A DNA stretch of 64,000 bases from Hydrotalea flava (GCF_001623405.1 NZ_LUHG01000039.1:1-64000); one strand, 5' to 3'; counted from the first letter of the stretch, positions 1 through 8,950 are shown. The notes: generated from the sequence alone by a model not told the origin. Translations and numbers: made by a program.

Positions 1-1375
1 TACCCCCTGCATTATCTGCAATTGGTCCAAAAGCATCAATGGCTAATTGCATAGCCGTAGTTGCCATCATGCCTGCAGCAGCAATGGCTACACCATATAA
101 GCCCGCACAGGCATAAGCACCCCAAATACCTCCGGCTAAAACCAAAATGGGTAAAAATGTACTTTCCATTCCTACGGCTAACCCGCCAATTACGTTGGTT
201 GCATGTCCGGTAGATGACTGTTTAATAATACTAAGTACCGGTCTTTTGCCCATTGCAGTATAATATTCAGTAATAATACTCATTAAAGTACCCACCAATA
301 ATCCTACACCAATTGCACCCAAAACACCCCAACGGGTAAATGCAAGCCCTCTCAGCATCATTGTTTCAGGAAGAATATAAGTTACCAAACCAATACAGGC
401 CAATGCAGTTAAAACAATACTGCCCCAGTTGCCCATATTTAGCGCTTTTTGAACATTGGCGGTATTTACGCCGGCATGTTCACTTATTTTAACAAAGAAA
501 GTTCCAATAATTGAAAATAAAATTCCCACACCAGCTATTACCATTGGTAATAGGATGGGGCCATATCCACCAAAGTTGTCGTGTGAAATGGTTTCCTGAC
601 CCAGTACCATTGTAGCCAAAACGGTAGCAACATAAGAACCAAATAAATCGGCACCCATACCAGCCACATCACCCACATTATCACCCACATTATCAGCAAT
701 AGTTGCCGGATTGCGTGGATCATCTTCAGGAATACCAGCTTCTACTTTACCCACTAAATCGGCGCCAACATCTGCTGCTTTTGTATAAATACCACCTCCC
801 ACACGGGCAAATAATGCAATACTTTCAGCACCTAATGAAAAACCGGTTAACACCTCAATGGTTTTAATCATTTCAAGGCTGGTTGAGGCAGCATCTGGCG
901 CAAAAATTTGCTTTAAAACCAAAAATAAAGCACCAAGACCCAATACAGCCAATCCTGCTACGCCTAATCCCATTACCGACCCTCCGGTGAAGGAAACCTT
1001 TAATGCTTTAGCAAGGCTGGTTCTGGCGGCCTGAGCAGTTCGAACATTTGCTTTAGTAGCAATACGCATACCAATAAATCCGGCTACAGCACTACAAACA
1101 GCACCTAAAATAAATGCAATGGCAATACTCCAATTGCTATTTGCATTACTCTGTGCCATAAATGCCAATAAAATGGCAACAAAAGCAACAAAATAACCCA
1201 ATACCTTCCATTCTGCTTTTAAAAATGCCATAGCACCCTCAGCGATATACGTGCTGATTTCTTTCATTCGGGGTGTACCGGCATCTTGTTTGGCTACCCA
1301 TTTAAATTGAATAAGGGTATACAGCAAACCTATAATACCCATGATTGGAACTGCATAAAACAAATTGTTCGTCAT
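1..1375 (-). CDS. hppA: Membrane-bound proton/sodium-translocating pyrophosphatase, 5' part only
   Basis: The reverse strand from the ATG at 1375 encodes a multi-pass membrane protein of the H+-PPase family, which hydrolyses pyrophosphate in the cytoplasm to pump H+ or Na+ across the inner membrane. The family signature DVGADLVGK is readable at about 750-775, and the Asp-rich DNVGDNVGD...GADLFGSY segment lies at about 632-700. About 458 codons are present and the reading frame runs off the left edge, so the C-terminal third is missing. The residue that separates K+-dependent from K+-independent enzymes lies just beyond the edge, so ion preference cannot be judged. A TANNTTTG box lies about 50 bp upstream. 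Confidence 0.95.
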   Translation of the reverse strand, partial: MTNNLFYAVPIMGIIGLLYTLIQFKWVAKQDAGTPRMKEISTYIAEGAMAFLKAEWKVLGYFVAFVAILLAFMAQSNANSNWSIAIAFILGAVCSAVAGFIGMRIATKANVRTAQAARTSLAKALKVSFTGGSVMGLGVAGLAVLGLGALFLVLKQIFAPDAASTSLEMIKTIEVLTGFSLGAESIALFARVGGGIYTKAADVGADLVGKVEAGIPEDDPRNPATIADNVGDNVGDVAGMGADLFGSYVATVLATMVLGQETISHDNFGGYGPILLPMVIAGVGILFSIIGTFFVKISEHAGVNTANVQKALNMGNWGSIVLTALACIGLVTYILPETMMLRGLAFTRWGVLGAIGVGLLVGTLMSIITEYYTAMGKRPVLSIIKQSSTGHATNVIGGLAVGMESTFLPILVLAGGIWGAYACAGLYGVAIAAAGMMATTAMQLAIDAFGPIADNAGG

Positions 1376-1424
1376 TAGCTTTGGTTATTAGTTTAAGTAA
1401 AGCATATTTATATGTTAAGGGCAA

Positions 1425-1432
1425 CAAAAATA
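1425..1432 (-). promoter_or_regulatory. Bacteroidota -7 promoter box for hppA
   Basis: The reverse strand reads TATTTTTG, a full match to the Bacteroidota -7 consensus TANNTTTG, 49 bp before the hppA ATG. No convincing -33 TTTG was found at the usual spacing. Confidence 0.5.
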
Positions 1433-1613
1433 GGGGAAAACAATAAAAATTATTTAAAAAACGGCATAGTATTCCCTCTTTTATCAAAAATCAGATAATA
1501 AAATTAGCTGCATACTCCCAACACAATATTCAAAATTCCTGCTATATTCCCATTTTCATTTCGTTAAATAATATTATTTTAATAATTCATATGCTACCAA
1601 AAAAGTAAAAACC

Positions 1614-1621
1614 TACATTTG
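1614..1621 (+). promoter_or_regulatory. Bacteroidota -7 promoter box for the cystathionine beta-synthase gene
   Basis: TACATTTG matches TANNTTTG exactly and ends 17 nt before the ATG at 1639, predicting a leader of only about 10 nt. No clear -33 element is visible. Confidence 0.5.
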
Positions 1622-1638
1622 CAGCACAACCATTTGCC

Positions 1639-3000
1639 ATGATGAATATTAAAAAAAATGTGTTAGAAACCATTGGGAATACACCAATGATTCAATTGAA
1701 CAAAATTGTAAAAGATTTTCCTTGTACTGTTGCTGCCAAAGTTGATTATTTTAACCCCGGTAATTCTATCAAAGACCGTATGGCTTTAAAAATGATAGAA
1801 GTAGCCGAGCAGGAAGGCAGATTAAAACCCGGAGGGACCATTATTGAGGGTACCAGCGGCAATACAGGTATGGGTTTGGCATTAGCGGCCTGTGTAAAAG
1901 GCTATAAATGTATTTTTGTTACCACCGATAAACAAAGTAAAGAAAAGGCAGATATTTTAAAAGCCGTTGGTGCAGAAGTAATTGTTTGTCCTACCAATGT
2001 TTTACCCGAAGACCCTAAAAGTTATTACAGTGTTGCCAAAAGACTAAGTCTTGAAATTCCCAATGCCTGCTACATGAATCAATATGATAATTTGGCCAAC
2101 AGACAGGCACATTATGAAAGCACAGGCCCTGAAATTTGGGAGCAAACTGATGGGAAAATAACTCATTTAGTATGTACGGCCGGAACAGGTGGCACCATTA
2201 CCGGAACGGCTATGTATTTAAAAGAAAAAAATCCGAATATCCAGGTTTGGGCAATAGATGTATATGGTTCGTTGCTGACGCATTATTATCTAACGGGAGA
2301 AGTAGATATGTCGTATGTACACCCTTATATCAGTGAAGGTTTTGGAGAAGATTTTGTTCCCAAAAACTACGATATGCGTTTCATTGATCATTTTGAGCAG
2401 GTAACAGATAAAGATGGTGCTATTATGGCCAGAAGAATTGCCAAAGAAGAAGGACTATTTTGTGGGTACAGCGCCGGCAGTTGTTTACAGGGCCTCATGC
2501 AATTAAAAAACCGATTGAAAAAAGATGATTTAGTGGTGTGTATTTTCCATGATCATGGCAGCCGGTATGTAGGTAAAATATACAATGATCAATGGATGAT
2601 GGAGCGCGGTTTTTTAGAAGTAAAAACATGTAAAGACATTATCAATGGCAGGGCACACAAAAAATTAGTAACCGTATCTCCGCAACAAACAGTTGCAGAT
2701 GCCGTTGCATTGATGGAAAAATACGATATTGAACACATTCCTGTGATGGATGACAATCAAATTAAAGGCGCTGTAAGTGAAGGGGGGTTATTTATCAAAA
2801 TGTTTTCGAATCCGGAAATCAAATCGCAAATGATTGAAACAGTAACAGAACCCTCCTATCCTATTGTTGACATTGCCACACCCATTGAAAAATTAGGAGC
2901 ACTCATCAATAAAACGAACGGTGCCGTATTGGTGAACGATGAAAAAGGAGATTATCACATCATTACTAAATATGATATTTTGCAAAGCATTGGCCGTTAA
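1639..3000 (+). CDS. Cystathionine beta-synthase type PLP enzyme with C-terminal CBS domain pair
   Basis: A 453-residue cytoplasmic fold-type II PLP enzyme. The catalytic lysine motif NSIKDR is at residues 42-47 (Lys45) and the substrate loop EGTSGNTG follows at about residue 70. From about residue 335 to the end there is a CBS (Bateman) pair, with HIPVMDDNQIKG readable in the first CBS unit. This architecture fits cystathionine beta-synthase (homocysteine plus serine), but O-acetylserine sulfhydrylase activity cannot be excluded by sequence. In cystathionine beta-synthases the CBS pair is regulatory. ATG codons at 1639 and 1642 are both possible starts. A LysR regulator follows after 20 nt and a threonine synthase after that, so the cluster concerns sulfur/aspartate-family amino acids. 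Confidence 0.9.
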   Translation: MMNIKKNVLETIGNTPMIQLNKIVKDFPCTVAAKVDYFNPGNSIKDRMALKMIEVAEQEGRLKPGGTIIEGTSGNTGMGLALAACVKGYKCIFVTTDKQSKEKADILKAVGAEVIVCPTNVLPEDPKSYYSVAKRLSLEIPNACYMNQYDNLANRQAHYESTGPEIWEQTDGKITHLVCTAGTGGTITGTAMYLKEKNPNIQVWAIDVYGSLLTHYYLTGEVDMSYVHPYISEGFGEDFVPKNYDMRFIDHFEQVTDKDGAIMARRIAKEEGLFCGYSAGSCLQGLMQLKNRLKKDDLVVCIFHDHGSRYVGKIYNDQWMMERGFLEVKTCKDIINGRAHKKLVTVSPQQTVADAVALMEKYDIEHIPVMDDNQIKGAVSEGGLFIKMFSNPEIKSQMIETVTEPSYPIVDIATPIEKLGALINKTNGAVLVNDEKGDYHIITKYDILQSIGR

Positions 3001-3020
3001 TCGCTTTTAAAAATTGTATT

Positions 3021-3920
3021 ATGCTCTCAGCACAGCACGAAGTTTTTTTAGAAGTTGCCAAACAGAAAAGCTTTTCGAAAGCTGCTGAGGAAATGTATAT
3101 CTCTCAACCTGCCATCAGTAAACATATAAAGCAACTTGAATTTCAATATAAAACCAAATTATTCGATCGGCGCGGAATGTATATTGAACTAACCCCAGCC
3201 GGTGAACTTTTATTTGAAAGGTTAACAGAAGTAAAACGTATTCAGGAACAAACACTTTTCGACATCACCACCCTTTCCAAAGCAATGGAGGCAGAAGGGG
3301 TTTTAAAATTAGGAGCCAGTACCACCGTGGCTTTATATATTTTACCAAAAGTATTATCCATATTTCATGAACAACATCCTAATCTAACCATCAGTTTATT
3401 GAACCGAAATACAGAAATTGTTTTAGATGCCCTCCTGAATAAAGAAATTAATCTTGGTATTATTGAAGAAAAAGGACAATTAACCAATGTAAGTTATTTA
3501 CCCTTTATAACCGATGAAGTGGTTGCCGTTTGCAGCCGGCAAAGTATCTGGGCCAAAAAAAAGAATTACCAGGTAAAAGATTTGTATCAGATGCCTTTAG
3601 CCATCAGAGAACGTGGAAGCGGTACTTTGGCAGTTTTAAAAAAAAATCTGGAAAAACATAAAATACAACTCAACGATTTAAATATTAAAGTAAGATTAGG
3701 CGGAACTGAAGCATTGAAGAATTTTTTAATTGAATCTGATTGTCTGGGTTTTCTGCCACATCGGTCTGTTATCAAAGAGTTAAAGTATGGTGAGCTGAAA
3801 CAACTGCACTTTGAAGGACTCAGTATTGTACGCAACTTTTATTTCATTCAACGTAAGGGAGAAACCAGCAATTTGAACAAATTATTGATTAAAACAGCAC
3901 AATCTGTTTATCACAAATAG
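3021..3920 (+). CDS. LysR-family transcriptional regulator
   Basis: A 299-residue protein with the N-terminal LysR winged helix-turn-helix (residues about 1-60, with SFSKAAEEMYISQPAISKHI as the recognition region) and a periplasmic-binding-protein-like effector domain from about residue 90. It is transcribed in the same direction as the PLP enzyme 20 nt upstream. Unlike many LysR genes it is not divergent from its likely target, so its regulon cannot be deduced from layout alone. A CysB-like or CysL-like role in sulfur amino acid control would fit the neighbours but is inference. Confidence 0.93.
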   Translation: MLSAQHEVFLEVAKQKSFSKAAEEMYISQPAISKHIKQLEFQYKTKLFDRRGMYIELTPAGELLFERLTEVKRIQEQTLFDITTLSKAMEAEGVLKLGASTTVALYILPKVLSIFHEQHPNLTISLLNRNTEIVLDALLNKEINLGIIEEKGQLTNVSYLPFITDEVVAVCSRQSIWAKKKNYQVKDLYQMPLAIRERGSGTLAVLKKNLEKHKIQLNDLNIKVRLGGTEALKNFLIESDCLGFLPHRSVIKELKYGELKQLHFEGLSIVRNFYFIQRKGETSNLNKLLIKTAQSVYHK

Positions 3921-3978
3921 TTATAGCATATAACAAATTTGTATTCATTTGGTTATAATATACTGGTAGTTTTACAGT

Positions 3979-5142
3979 GTGAAAACAGTTAGTGAAACAA
4001 TTTCAGGAGCTAGCCATCTTACCTGTTCCAATTGCGGTAAAATATACAATATACACCAGCAGCAAACCTATGCATCCTGCTGCAATCAACCTTTATTTAC
4101 CCAATATAATGGCATCCATCCTGCTAAAGAAAATTTAGTCAACCAACCCAATCATTTATGGCGCTATGCTGCCATGCTGCCCGTATTTGATGCAACCAAC
4201 AGAATTAGCCTGGAAGAAGGGTTTACACCCATGCATACCCTCCATAAAATTTCCGCAAAATATGCAGTAAACCGGCTTTGTTTAAAAGATGAAGGTGTAA
4301 ACCCAACAGGCTCTTTTAAAGCAAGAGGTTTAAGTGTTGCCATCTCTAAAGCAAAAGAACTGGGCATTGAACATTGCATTATACCAACGGCCGGTAATGC
4401 AGGTGGTGCCATGAGTGCCTATTGCGCAAAGGCAGGAATACAAGCTACGGTGGTCATGCCAAAATCGAGTGCCATGTTGATTAAAGAAGAGGTTCAAATG
4501 TTCGGTGCCAAATTGATTGAAGTAAATGGCTTTATTCATGATTGTGGAAAATTGGTACAACAAATAGCAGCCGAAACCGGTGCATTTGATATGAGCACCA
4601 TGAAAGAACCTTATCGGTTAGAGGGCAAAAAAACTTTAGGTTATGAAATAGCCGAACAACTCAACTGGCAATTACCCGATGTCATTATTTATCCCACCGG
4701 TGGCGGTACCGGATTAATTGGTATGTGGAAAGCTTTTGCAGAGATGCAGCAAATACAATGGCTCAATTCCTCCAAAAAGCCACGTATGGTTATTGTACAA
4801 ACAGAAAATTGTAATCCCATGATACAAATGATTGAAAAAGGCAAAAAAAATGAATCCTTTCAACCCAGTTATTCAATTGCCAATGGTTTGGTGGTACCTA
4901 CTCCTTTTGCAGAAAAAAGCATGTTGCGGGTTATTCATGAAAGCAAAGGCACCGGCGTTACCGTGTCTGAAAATGATATACAACAAGGTATTCGGGAAAT
5001 AGCCCGAACTGAAGGTTTGTTGCTTTCACCGGAAGGGGCTGCCGCCTTTGCAGGATTAAAAAAATTAGTAGAAAAAAATTGGATAGAAAGCCAGGAAAAT
5101 GTTTGCATTGTGAATACCGGAAGCTGGTACAAATACCATTAA
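3979..5142 (+). CDS. thrC: Threonine synthase
   Basis: A 387-residue PLP enzyme that converts O-phosphohomoserine to threonine. The N-terminus has a zinc-ribbon-like pattern (CSNC at residues 16-19, then Cys34-Cys35), as in many bacterial threonine synthases. The PLP lysine lies in GSFKARG (Lys114), and the glycine-rich phosphate loop is in PTGGGTGLIG. The start is a GTG at 3979; no in-frame ATG fits the conserved N-terminus better. It follows the LysR gene by 58 nt. Some family members are threonine dehydratase-like, but the zinc-ribbon plus domain order favours ThrC. Confidence 0.9.
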   Translation: MKTVSETISGASHLTCSNCGKIYNIHQQQTYASCCNQPLFTQYNGIHPAKENLVNQPNHLWRYAAMLPVFDATNRISLEEGFTPMHTLHKISAKYAVNRLCLKDEGVNPTGSFKARGLSVAISKAKELGIEHCIIPTAGNAGGAMSAYCAKAGIQATVVMPKSSAMLIKEEVQMFGAKLIEVNGFIHDCGKLVQQIAAETGAFDMSTMKEPYRLEGKKTLGYEIAEQLNWQLPDVIIYPTGGGTGLIGMWKAFAEMQQIQWLNSSKKPRMVIVQTENCNPMIQMIEKGKKNESFQPSYSIANGLVVPTPFAEKSMLRVIHESKGTGVTVSENDIQQGIREIARTEGLLLSPEGAAAFAGLKKLVEKNWIESQENVCIVNTGSWYKYH

Positions 5143-5203
5143 CGGCTTATCAAAATCAACTATTTTGAAACTAAGTAATGTTTAAAGAAGATAGGCATTT
5201 CCT

Positions 5204-5211
5204 TAGTTTTG
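5204..5211 (+). promoter_or_regulatory. Bacteroidota -7 box placed for leaderless transcription
   Basis: TAGTTTTG matches TANNTTTG and ends exactly 4 nt before the ATG at 5216. Transcription starting about 5-7 nt after the box would begin at or within the start codon. Confidence 0.5.
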
Positions 5212-5215
5212 TTGC

Positions 5216-6007
5216 ATGCATTTTTTTTTAAACAACTCAGCACTTCCTTTACCGGGATTAATTGCTCCCAAACGAATTGTTTCGCTGGTACCCTCGCAAA
5301 CAGAACTATTATTCCATTTAGGATTAGAAAACGAAGTTGCAGGGATCACCAAATTTTGCATACATCCGGCACATTGGTGTAGCAGCAAAACAATAGTTGG
5401 TGGAACAAAAAAACTGCATCTTAAAAAAATAGAGCAATTATCTCCCGATTTAATTATTGCCAATAAAGAAGAAAATGAACAGTCGCAAATAGAAGCTGTT
5501 AGCCATATTGCTCCGGTTTGCGTTACACATATCAACAATTTGCAAGATGCCTGTTCTATGATATTGCAATTGGGTACTATTTGTAATAAAGCAGATCCTG
5601 CTAATAAATTAGTGAAGCAAATTCAACAAAAATTTGCGCAAATTGTACCCATTACGCCTGCTTTAAAAACAGTCTACTTTATTTGGAACAGGCCGTTTAT
5701 GGTTGCCGCATCTAACACATTCATCAACGAAATGCTGATGCAGTGCGGATTTGAAAATGTGTTTGCAGACCTCAACAGATATCCTGAAGTTTCAGCCGAA
5801 CAAATAAAAGCAGCACAACCTCAATTAATACTACTTTCTTCAGAGCCCTATCCGTTTAAGGCAGAACATGTTCAATATTTTCAACAACTCATTCCTTCTG
5901 CTTTGGTATTACAGGTAGATGGGGAAATGTTTAGCTGGTATGGAAGCCGATTGCTGCAAAGTGCACCCTATTTTCAGGCACTTATTCTCCAAATACAAAA
6001 AAAATAA
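5216..6007 (+). CDS. Helical-backbone metal receptor (BtuF/FepB-like substrate-binding protein), no signal peptide
   Basis: 263 residues with the start of a class III ABC binding protein: RIVSLVPSQTELLFHLGL near residue 20, then a GITKFCIHP segment typical of cobalamin/iron-complex receptors. The start at 5216 gives no hydrophobic signal sequence or lipobox, and no ABC permease or ATPase gene is adjacent. Similar signal-less orphans occur in Bacteroidota. Ligand unknown: cobalamin, heme or a siderophore are the family options. The start is supported by the promoter box 4 nt upstream. Confidence 0.82.
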   Translation: MHFFLNNSALPLPGLIAPKRIVSLVPSQTELLFHLGLENEVAGITKFCIHPAHWCSSKTIVGGTKKLHLKKIEQLSPDLIIANKEENEQSQIEAVSHIAPVCVTHINNLQDACSMILQLGTICNKADPANKLVKQIQQKFAQIVPITPALKTVYFIWNRPFMVAASNTFINEMLMQCGFENVFADLNRYPEVSAEQIKAAQPQLILLSSEPYPFKAEHVQYFQQLIPSALVLQVDGEMFSWYGSRLLQSAPYFQALILQIQKK

Positions 6008-6042
6008 TGAGATGATTGAATGCTGTATAGCAATGCTAACAA

Positions 6043-6070
6043 TTGTTTTTATGAACTATCAGTATCTTTG
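6043..6070 (+). promoter_or_regulatory. Bacteroidota promoter (-33 TTG, -7 TATCTTTG) for fructose-bisphosphate aldolase
   Basis: TTG at 6043-6045 and TATCTTTG at 6063-6070 are separated by 17 bp, within the 17-23 bp reported for this promoter class. The predicted start near 6077 would give a leader of about 107 nt before the ATG at 6184. Confidence 0.6.
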
Positions 6071-6183
6071 CCCCGGGATGAAAAAAACGGTAGTATTGAA
6101 AGTATATTTATCATCCATAATACGGAAAAAAGAACGTTATACAAGATTGATTGAACAAACTAACCAACAACAAACCATTTAAA

Positions 6184-7251
6184 ATGAAAAAGTATCAACC
6201 CGGAGTACTATTTGGCAATGCGCTTGCAGCATTATATCAGGATGCAAAAGAAAATAAATTTGCAATGCCGGCAGTAAACTGCATTGGCACCAATTCTATC
6301 AATGCAACTTTAGAAACAGCCGCAAAAGTAAATTCACCCGTAATCATTCAGTTTTCCAACAGTGGCGCTCAATTTATTGCCGGAAAAGGAATGCCCAACG
6401 ATAATTATCAAGCCAATATTGCCGGAGCCATTTCTGGCGCATTACACGTGCACAATGTTGCAAAATATTATGGTGTTCCGGTTGTTTTACATACCGACCA
6501 TGCTGCAAAAAAATGGTTACCATGGGTAAGCGGATTAATAGATGCAGGCGAACAATTTTATAAAGAAAAAAAACAACCGCTTTTCAGTTCACACATGCTG
6601 GATCTTTCAGAAGAAGCATTAGATTATAACATTTCCACTTCAGTTGAATATTTCAAAAGAATGCAACCACTCGGTATGAGCCTTGAAATTGAGCTGGGTG
6701 TTACCGGTGGTGAGGAAGACGGTGTGGATAATTCAGATGTAGAAAACCACAAATTATATACTCAACCCGAAGAAATTGAACAGGCTTATGTAGCATTACA
6801 TAAAGTAGGTAGCTTATTTACCATTGCTGCCGCATTTGGTAATGTGCATGGGGTTTACAGTCCGGGTAATGTTCATTTACGGCCGGAAATTTTACACAAC
6901 AGTCAGGTATACATTCAACAACAACTGCATACTGCCGAAAAACCGGTTTACTTTGTTTTTCACGGTGGCAGCGGCTCGCCCAAATCGCAAATACAAGAAG
7001 CGATAGGGTACGGTGTAATCAAAATGAATATTGATACCGATATGCAATGGGCATTTTGGGAAGGTGTTTTAAATAATTACAAAAAGAATGAAGGCTATTT
7101 GCAAAGCCAGTTAGGCAACCCCGAAGGTCCAGACATGCCTAACAAAAAACATTATGACCCACGTGTTTGGTTAAGAAAAGGAGAAGAAAACTTCATTCTC
7201 CGTTTACAGGAAGCATTCGAAGATTTGAATTGTATGAACCGAAATGCATAA
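6184..7251 (+). CDS. fbaA: Class II fructose-bisphosphate aldolase
   Basis: A 355-residue zinc aldolase of glycolysis/gluconeogenesis, cleaving fructose 1,6-bisphosphate to DHAP and glyceraldehyde 3-phosphate. It matches the E. coli FbaA type along its whole length: zinc-binding HTDHAAKK, LGVTGGEEDGVDNS, FGNVHGVY and the phosphate-binding VFHGGSGS near the C-terminus. A reading frame opens further upstream at a TTG (6151), but the ATG at 6184 aligns with the family N-terminus and was chosen. It appears monocistronic, with its own promoter at 6043-6070 and a hairpin terminator at 7277. Confidence 0.96.
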   Translation: MKKYQPGVLFGNALAALYQDAKENKFAMPAVNCIGTNSINATLETAAKVNSPVIIQFSNSGAQFIAGKGMPNDNYQANIAGAISGALHVHNVAKYYGVPVVLHTDHAAKKWLPWVSGLIDAGEQFYKEKKQPLFSSHMLDLSEEALDYNISTSVEYFKRMQPLGMSLEIELGVTGGEEDGVDNSDVENHKLYTQPEEIEQAYVALHKVGSLFTIAAAFGNVHGVYSPGNVHLRPEILHNSQVYIQQQLHTAEKPVYFVFHGGSGSPKSQIQEAIGYGVIKMNIDTDMQWAFWEGVLNNYKKNEGYLQSQLGNPEGPDMPNKKHYDPRVWLRKGEENFILRLQEAFEDLNCMNRNA

Positions 7252-7276
7252 TTGAATAGCATTAATAGCATTGCAG

Positions 7277-7312
7277 TAGCCACCTGAAATTCGGGTGGCT
7301 ATTGTTGTTTTT
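7277..7312 (+). terminator. Intrinsic terminator after the aldolase gene
   Basis: TAGCCACC (7277-7284) pairs perfectly with GGTGGCTA (7294-7301) around a 9-nt loop, followed by a T-rich tract. It lies 26 nt after the aldolase stop codon. Confidence 0.8.
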
Positions 7313-7360
7313 AGGCCTGTAAACATATTTTATGTAAGATTGCCGCAACCAAATAAGCAC

Positions 7361-7374
7361 TGTTTCATGAAACA
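7361..7374. promoter_or_regulatory. Perfect 14-bp palindrome upstream of accD, possible operator
   Basis: TGTTTCATGAAACA is its own reverse complement. It ends 4 bp before a perfect TANNTTTG -7 box, so it occupies the -33 to -7 spacer, a typical repressor position. No cognate regulator is encoded next to it; the operator role is inference. Confidence 0.4.
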
Positions 7375-7378
7375 ACCT

Positions 7379-7386
7379 TATTTTTG
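7379..7386 (+). promoter_or_regulatory. Bacteroidota -7 promoter box upstream of accD
   Basis: TATTTTTG is an exact TANNTTTG match directly after the palindrome at 7361-7374. It predicts a transcript start near 7393, about 100 nt or more before the possible accD start codons. Confidence 0.5.
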
Positions 7387-7506
7387 CTACCTTCACCCAC
7401 CCGATTGAAGTACATACTATGCCCATGATTTACGTTTCCTTCTTCAGGCGGGATAAATATTTCATGGGCATTGTACGTAGCAAAAGCAGATATTAAAATG
7501 ATAGCC

Positions 7507-8433
7507 ATGAAAAAAGAATTTGAAGAAAATATAGAACAGAACCTTACCGGAGATGAAGATAAAATGAAAGATGACGAGAGCATTAAACGAAGTTGGTTTA
7601 AAAGAAGAAAAAAAGGGATTTTAACCTCTACAGCCGACAAAAAAGAAACCCCGGAAGGTTTATGGAGCAAATGCCCCAATTGTAACTATATATCTACCAC
7701 AAAAGATTTAGAAGAAGAATTATACGTTTGTCCCAAATGTAACTATCATCACAGAATAGGGAGTGATGAATATTATGATATTTTATTTGATGAACAACAA
7801 TTCGAGCCACTATTCGACAATATTATCAGTAAAGATTTTTTAAACTTTACCGATTTAAAAAATTATCAACAACGTTTAGACGAAATCAGGTCAAAAACCA
7901 ATTTAAAAGACTCCATGCGAGTAGCCGTAGGTAATGTAAATGGCAAAAAAATTGTAATAGCCTGTATGGATTTTGAGTTTATTGGTGGTTCATTGGGCAG
8001 TGTAATGGGCGAGAAATTTAGCAGAGCTGTGGATTATTGTATTGCCAACCATCTTCCCTACATGGTTATATCAAAAAGCGGCGGTGCCCGTATGATGGAA
8101 AGTGCATTCAGCCTCATGCAATTAGCCAAAACAAGCGGCAAACTTTCGCAGCTTAGCAATGCCAAACTACCTTATATTTCATTATTAACCGATCCTACAT
8201 TTGGGGGTATTTCTGCCAGTTTTGGAATGCTGGGCGATTTAAACATTGCCGAACCGGGTGCTTTAATTGGTTTTGCCGGCCCAAGGGTTATAAAAGAAAC
8301 CATAAAAAAAGACTTACCGGAAGGCTTTCAAAGAAGTGAATTTCTGTTAGAACATGGATTTTTAGATTTTATTATTGACCGAAAAAACCTAAAGAACAGA
8401 ATTGCCGAATTAATTACCCTTTTTGAAAACTAA
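7507..8433 (+). CDS. accD: Acetyl-CoA carboxylase carboxyltransferase subunit beta
   Basis: Transfers the carboxyl group from biotin to acetyl-CoA to make malonyl-CoA, the first committed step of fatty acid synthesis, together with AccA (not in this window). The N-terminal Cys4 zinc ribbon (CPNC ... CPKC) is followed by the crotonase-like carboxyltransferase core with SKSGGARMMES and the oxyanion-forming FGGISASFGMLGD region. The start is uncertain: in-frame ATGs occur at 7498, 7507 and 7564. The conserved family sequence begins near WFKRRKKG, just after 7564, so the earlier starts would add a short charged tail. Confidence 0.93.
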   Translation: MKKEFEENIEQNLTGDEDKMKDDESIKRSWFKRRKKGILTSTADKKETPEGLWSKCPNCNYISTTKDLEEELYVCPKCNYHHRIGSDEYYDILFDEQQFEPLFDNIISKDFLNFTDLKNYQQRLDEIRSKTNLKDSMRVAVGNVNGKKIVIACMDFEFIGGSLGSVMGEKFSRAVDYCIANHLPYMVISKSGGARMMESAFSLMQLAKTSGKLSQLSNAKLPYISLLTDPTFGGISASFGMLGDLNIAEPGALIGFAGPRVIKETIKKDLPEGFQRSEFLLEHGFLDFIIDRKNLKNRIAELITLFEN

Positions 8434-8504
8434 AATACCCAGTTTTACAAAATAGTGTACCTGCTGAAAAAAGCTTGCAGATAAGAAAGACAGATTTTTA
8501 GATT

Positions 8505-8945
8505 ATGGCGAAAGAAATGACCAACAGGCAGGCTTATTTTAACTACTATATTGAAGACAAACTAGTAGCAGGTATTGTTTTGTTGGGTACTGAAGTAAAA
8601 AGTATTAGAGAAGGGAAAGTAAGCTTTAATGATGCCTTTTGCATTTTTGATCGGGGCGAATTATGGTTAAGAGGTATTTATATAGCAGAATACAGATTAG
8701 GTACGCATAATAATCATTTGGCCGTACACGACAGAAAATTGCTATTGAAAAAAAGAGAAATGAAAAAATGGGAAATGAAATTAAAAGACAAAGGTTATAC
8801 CATCATCCCACTCCGCATATTTTTGAATGAAAAAAATCTGGTTAAAGTAGAAATTGGTTTGGCAAAAGGGAAAAAATTACACGATAAAAGAGACAGCATT
8901 AAACAAAAAGATGCGGAAAGAGAATTGAAAAGATACCTGAAATAA
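8505..8945 (+). CDS. smpB: SsrA-binding protein (trans-translation)
   Basis: A 146-residue small basic protein that binds tmRNA and brings it to stalled ribosomes. It shows the SmpB hallmarks: GTEVKSIREGKVSF near residue 28, then AEYRLGTHNNH, and a lysine/arginine-rich C-terminal tail ending in ELKRYLK that enters the decoding centre. Length is typical for the family. It lies 71 nt downstream of accD on the same strand; no ssrA gene is visible in the window. Confidence 0.96.
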   Translation: MAKEMTNRQAYFNYYIEDKLVAGIVLLGTEVKSIREGKVSFNDAFCIFDRGELWLRGIYIAEYRLGTHNNHLAVHDRKLLLKKREMKKWEMKLKDKGYTIIPLRIFLNEKNLVKVEIGLAKGKKLHDKRDSIKQKDAERELKRYLK

Positions 8946-8950
8946 TTTTC

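Noticed and set aside
1302-1487. Short frame on the minus strand overlapping the hppA start
   Set aside because: It crosses the start codon and promoter of hppA in another frame and has no coding signal of its own.
5919-6182. An 87-codon open frame overlapping the end of the binding-protein gene
   Set aside because: It lies out of frame within a well-supported gene and then in the aldolase leader, without homologous pattern.
6151-6183. TTG start 11 codons upstream of the aldolase ATG
   Set aside because: The added residues do not match the family N-terminus, while ATG 6184 does.
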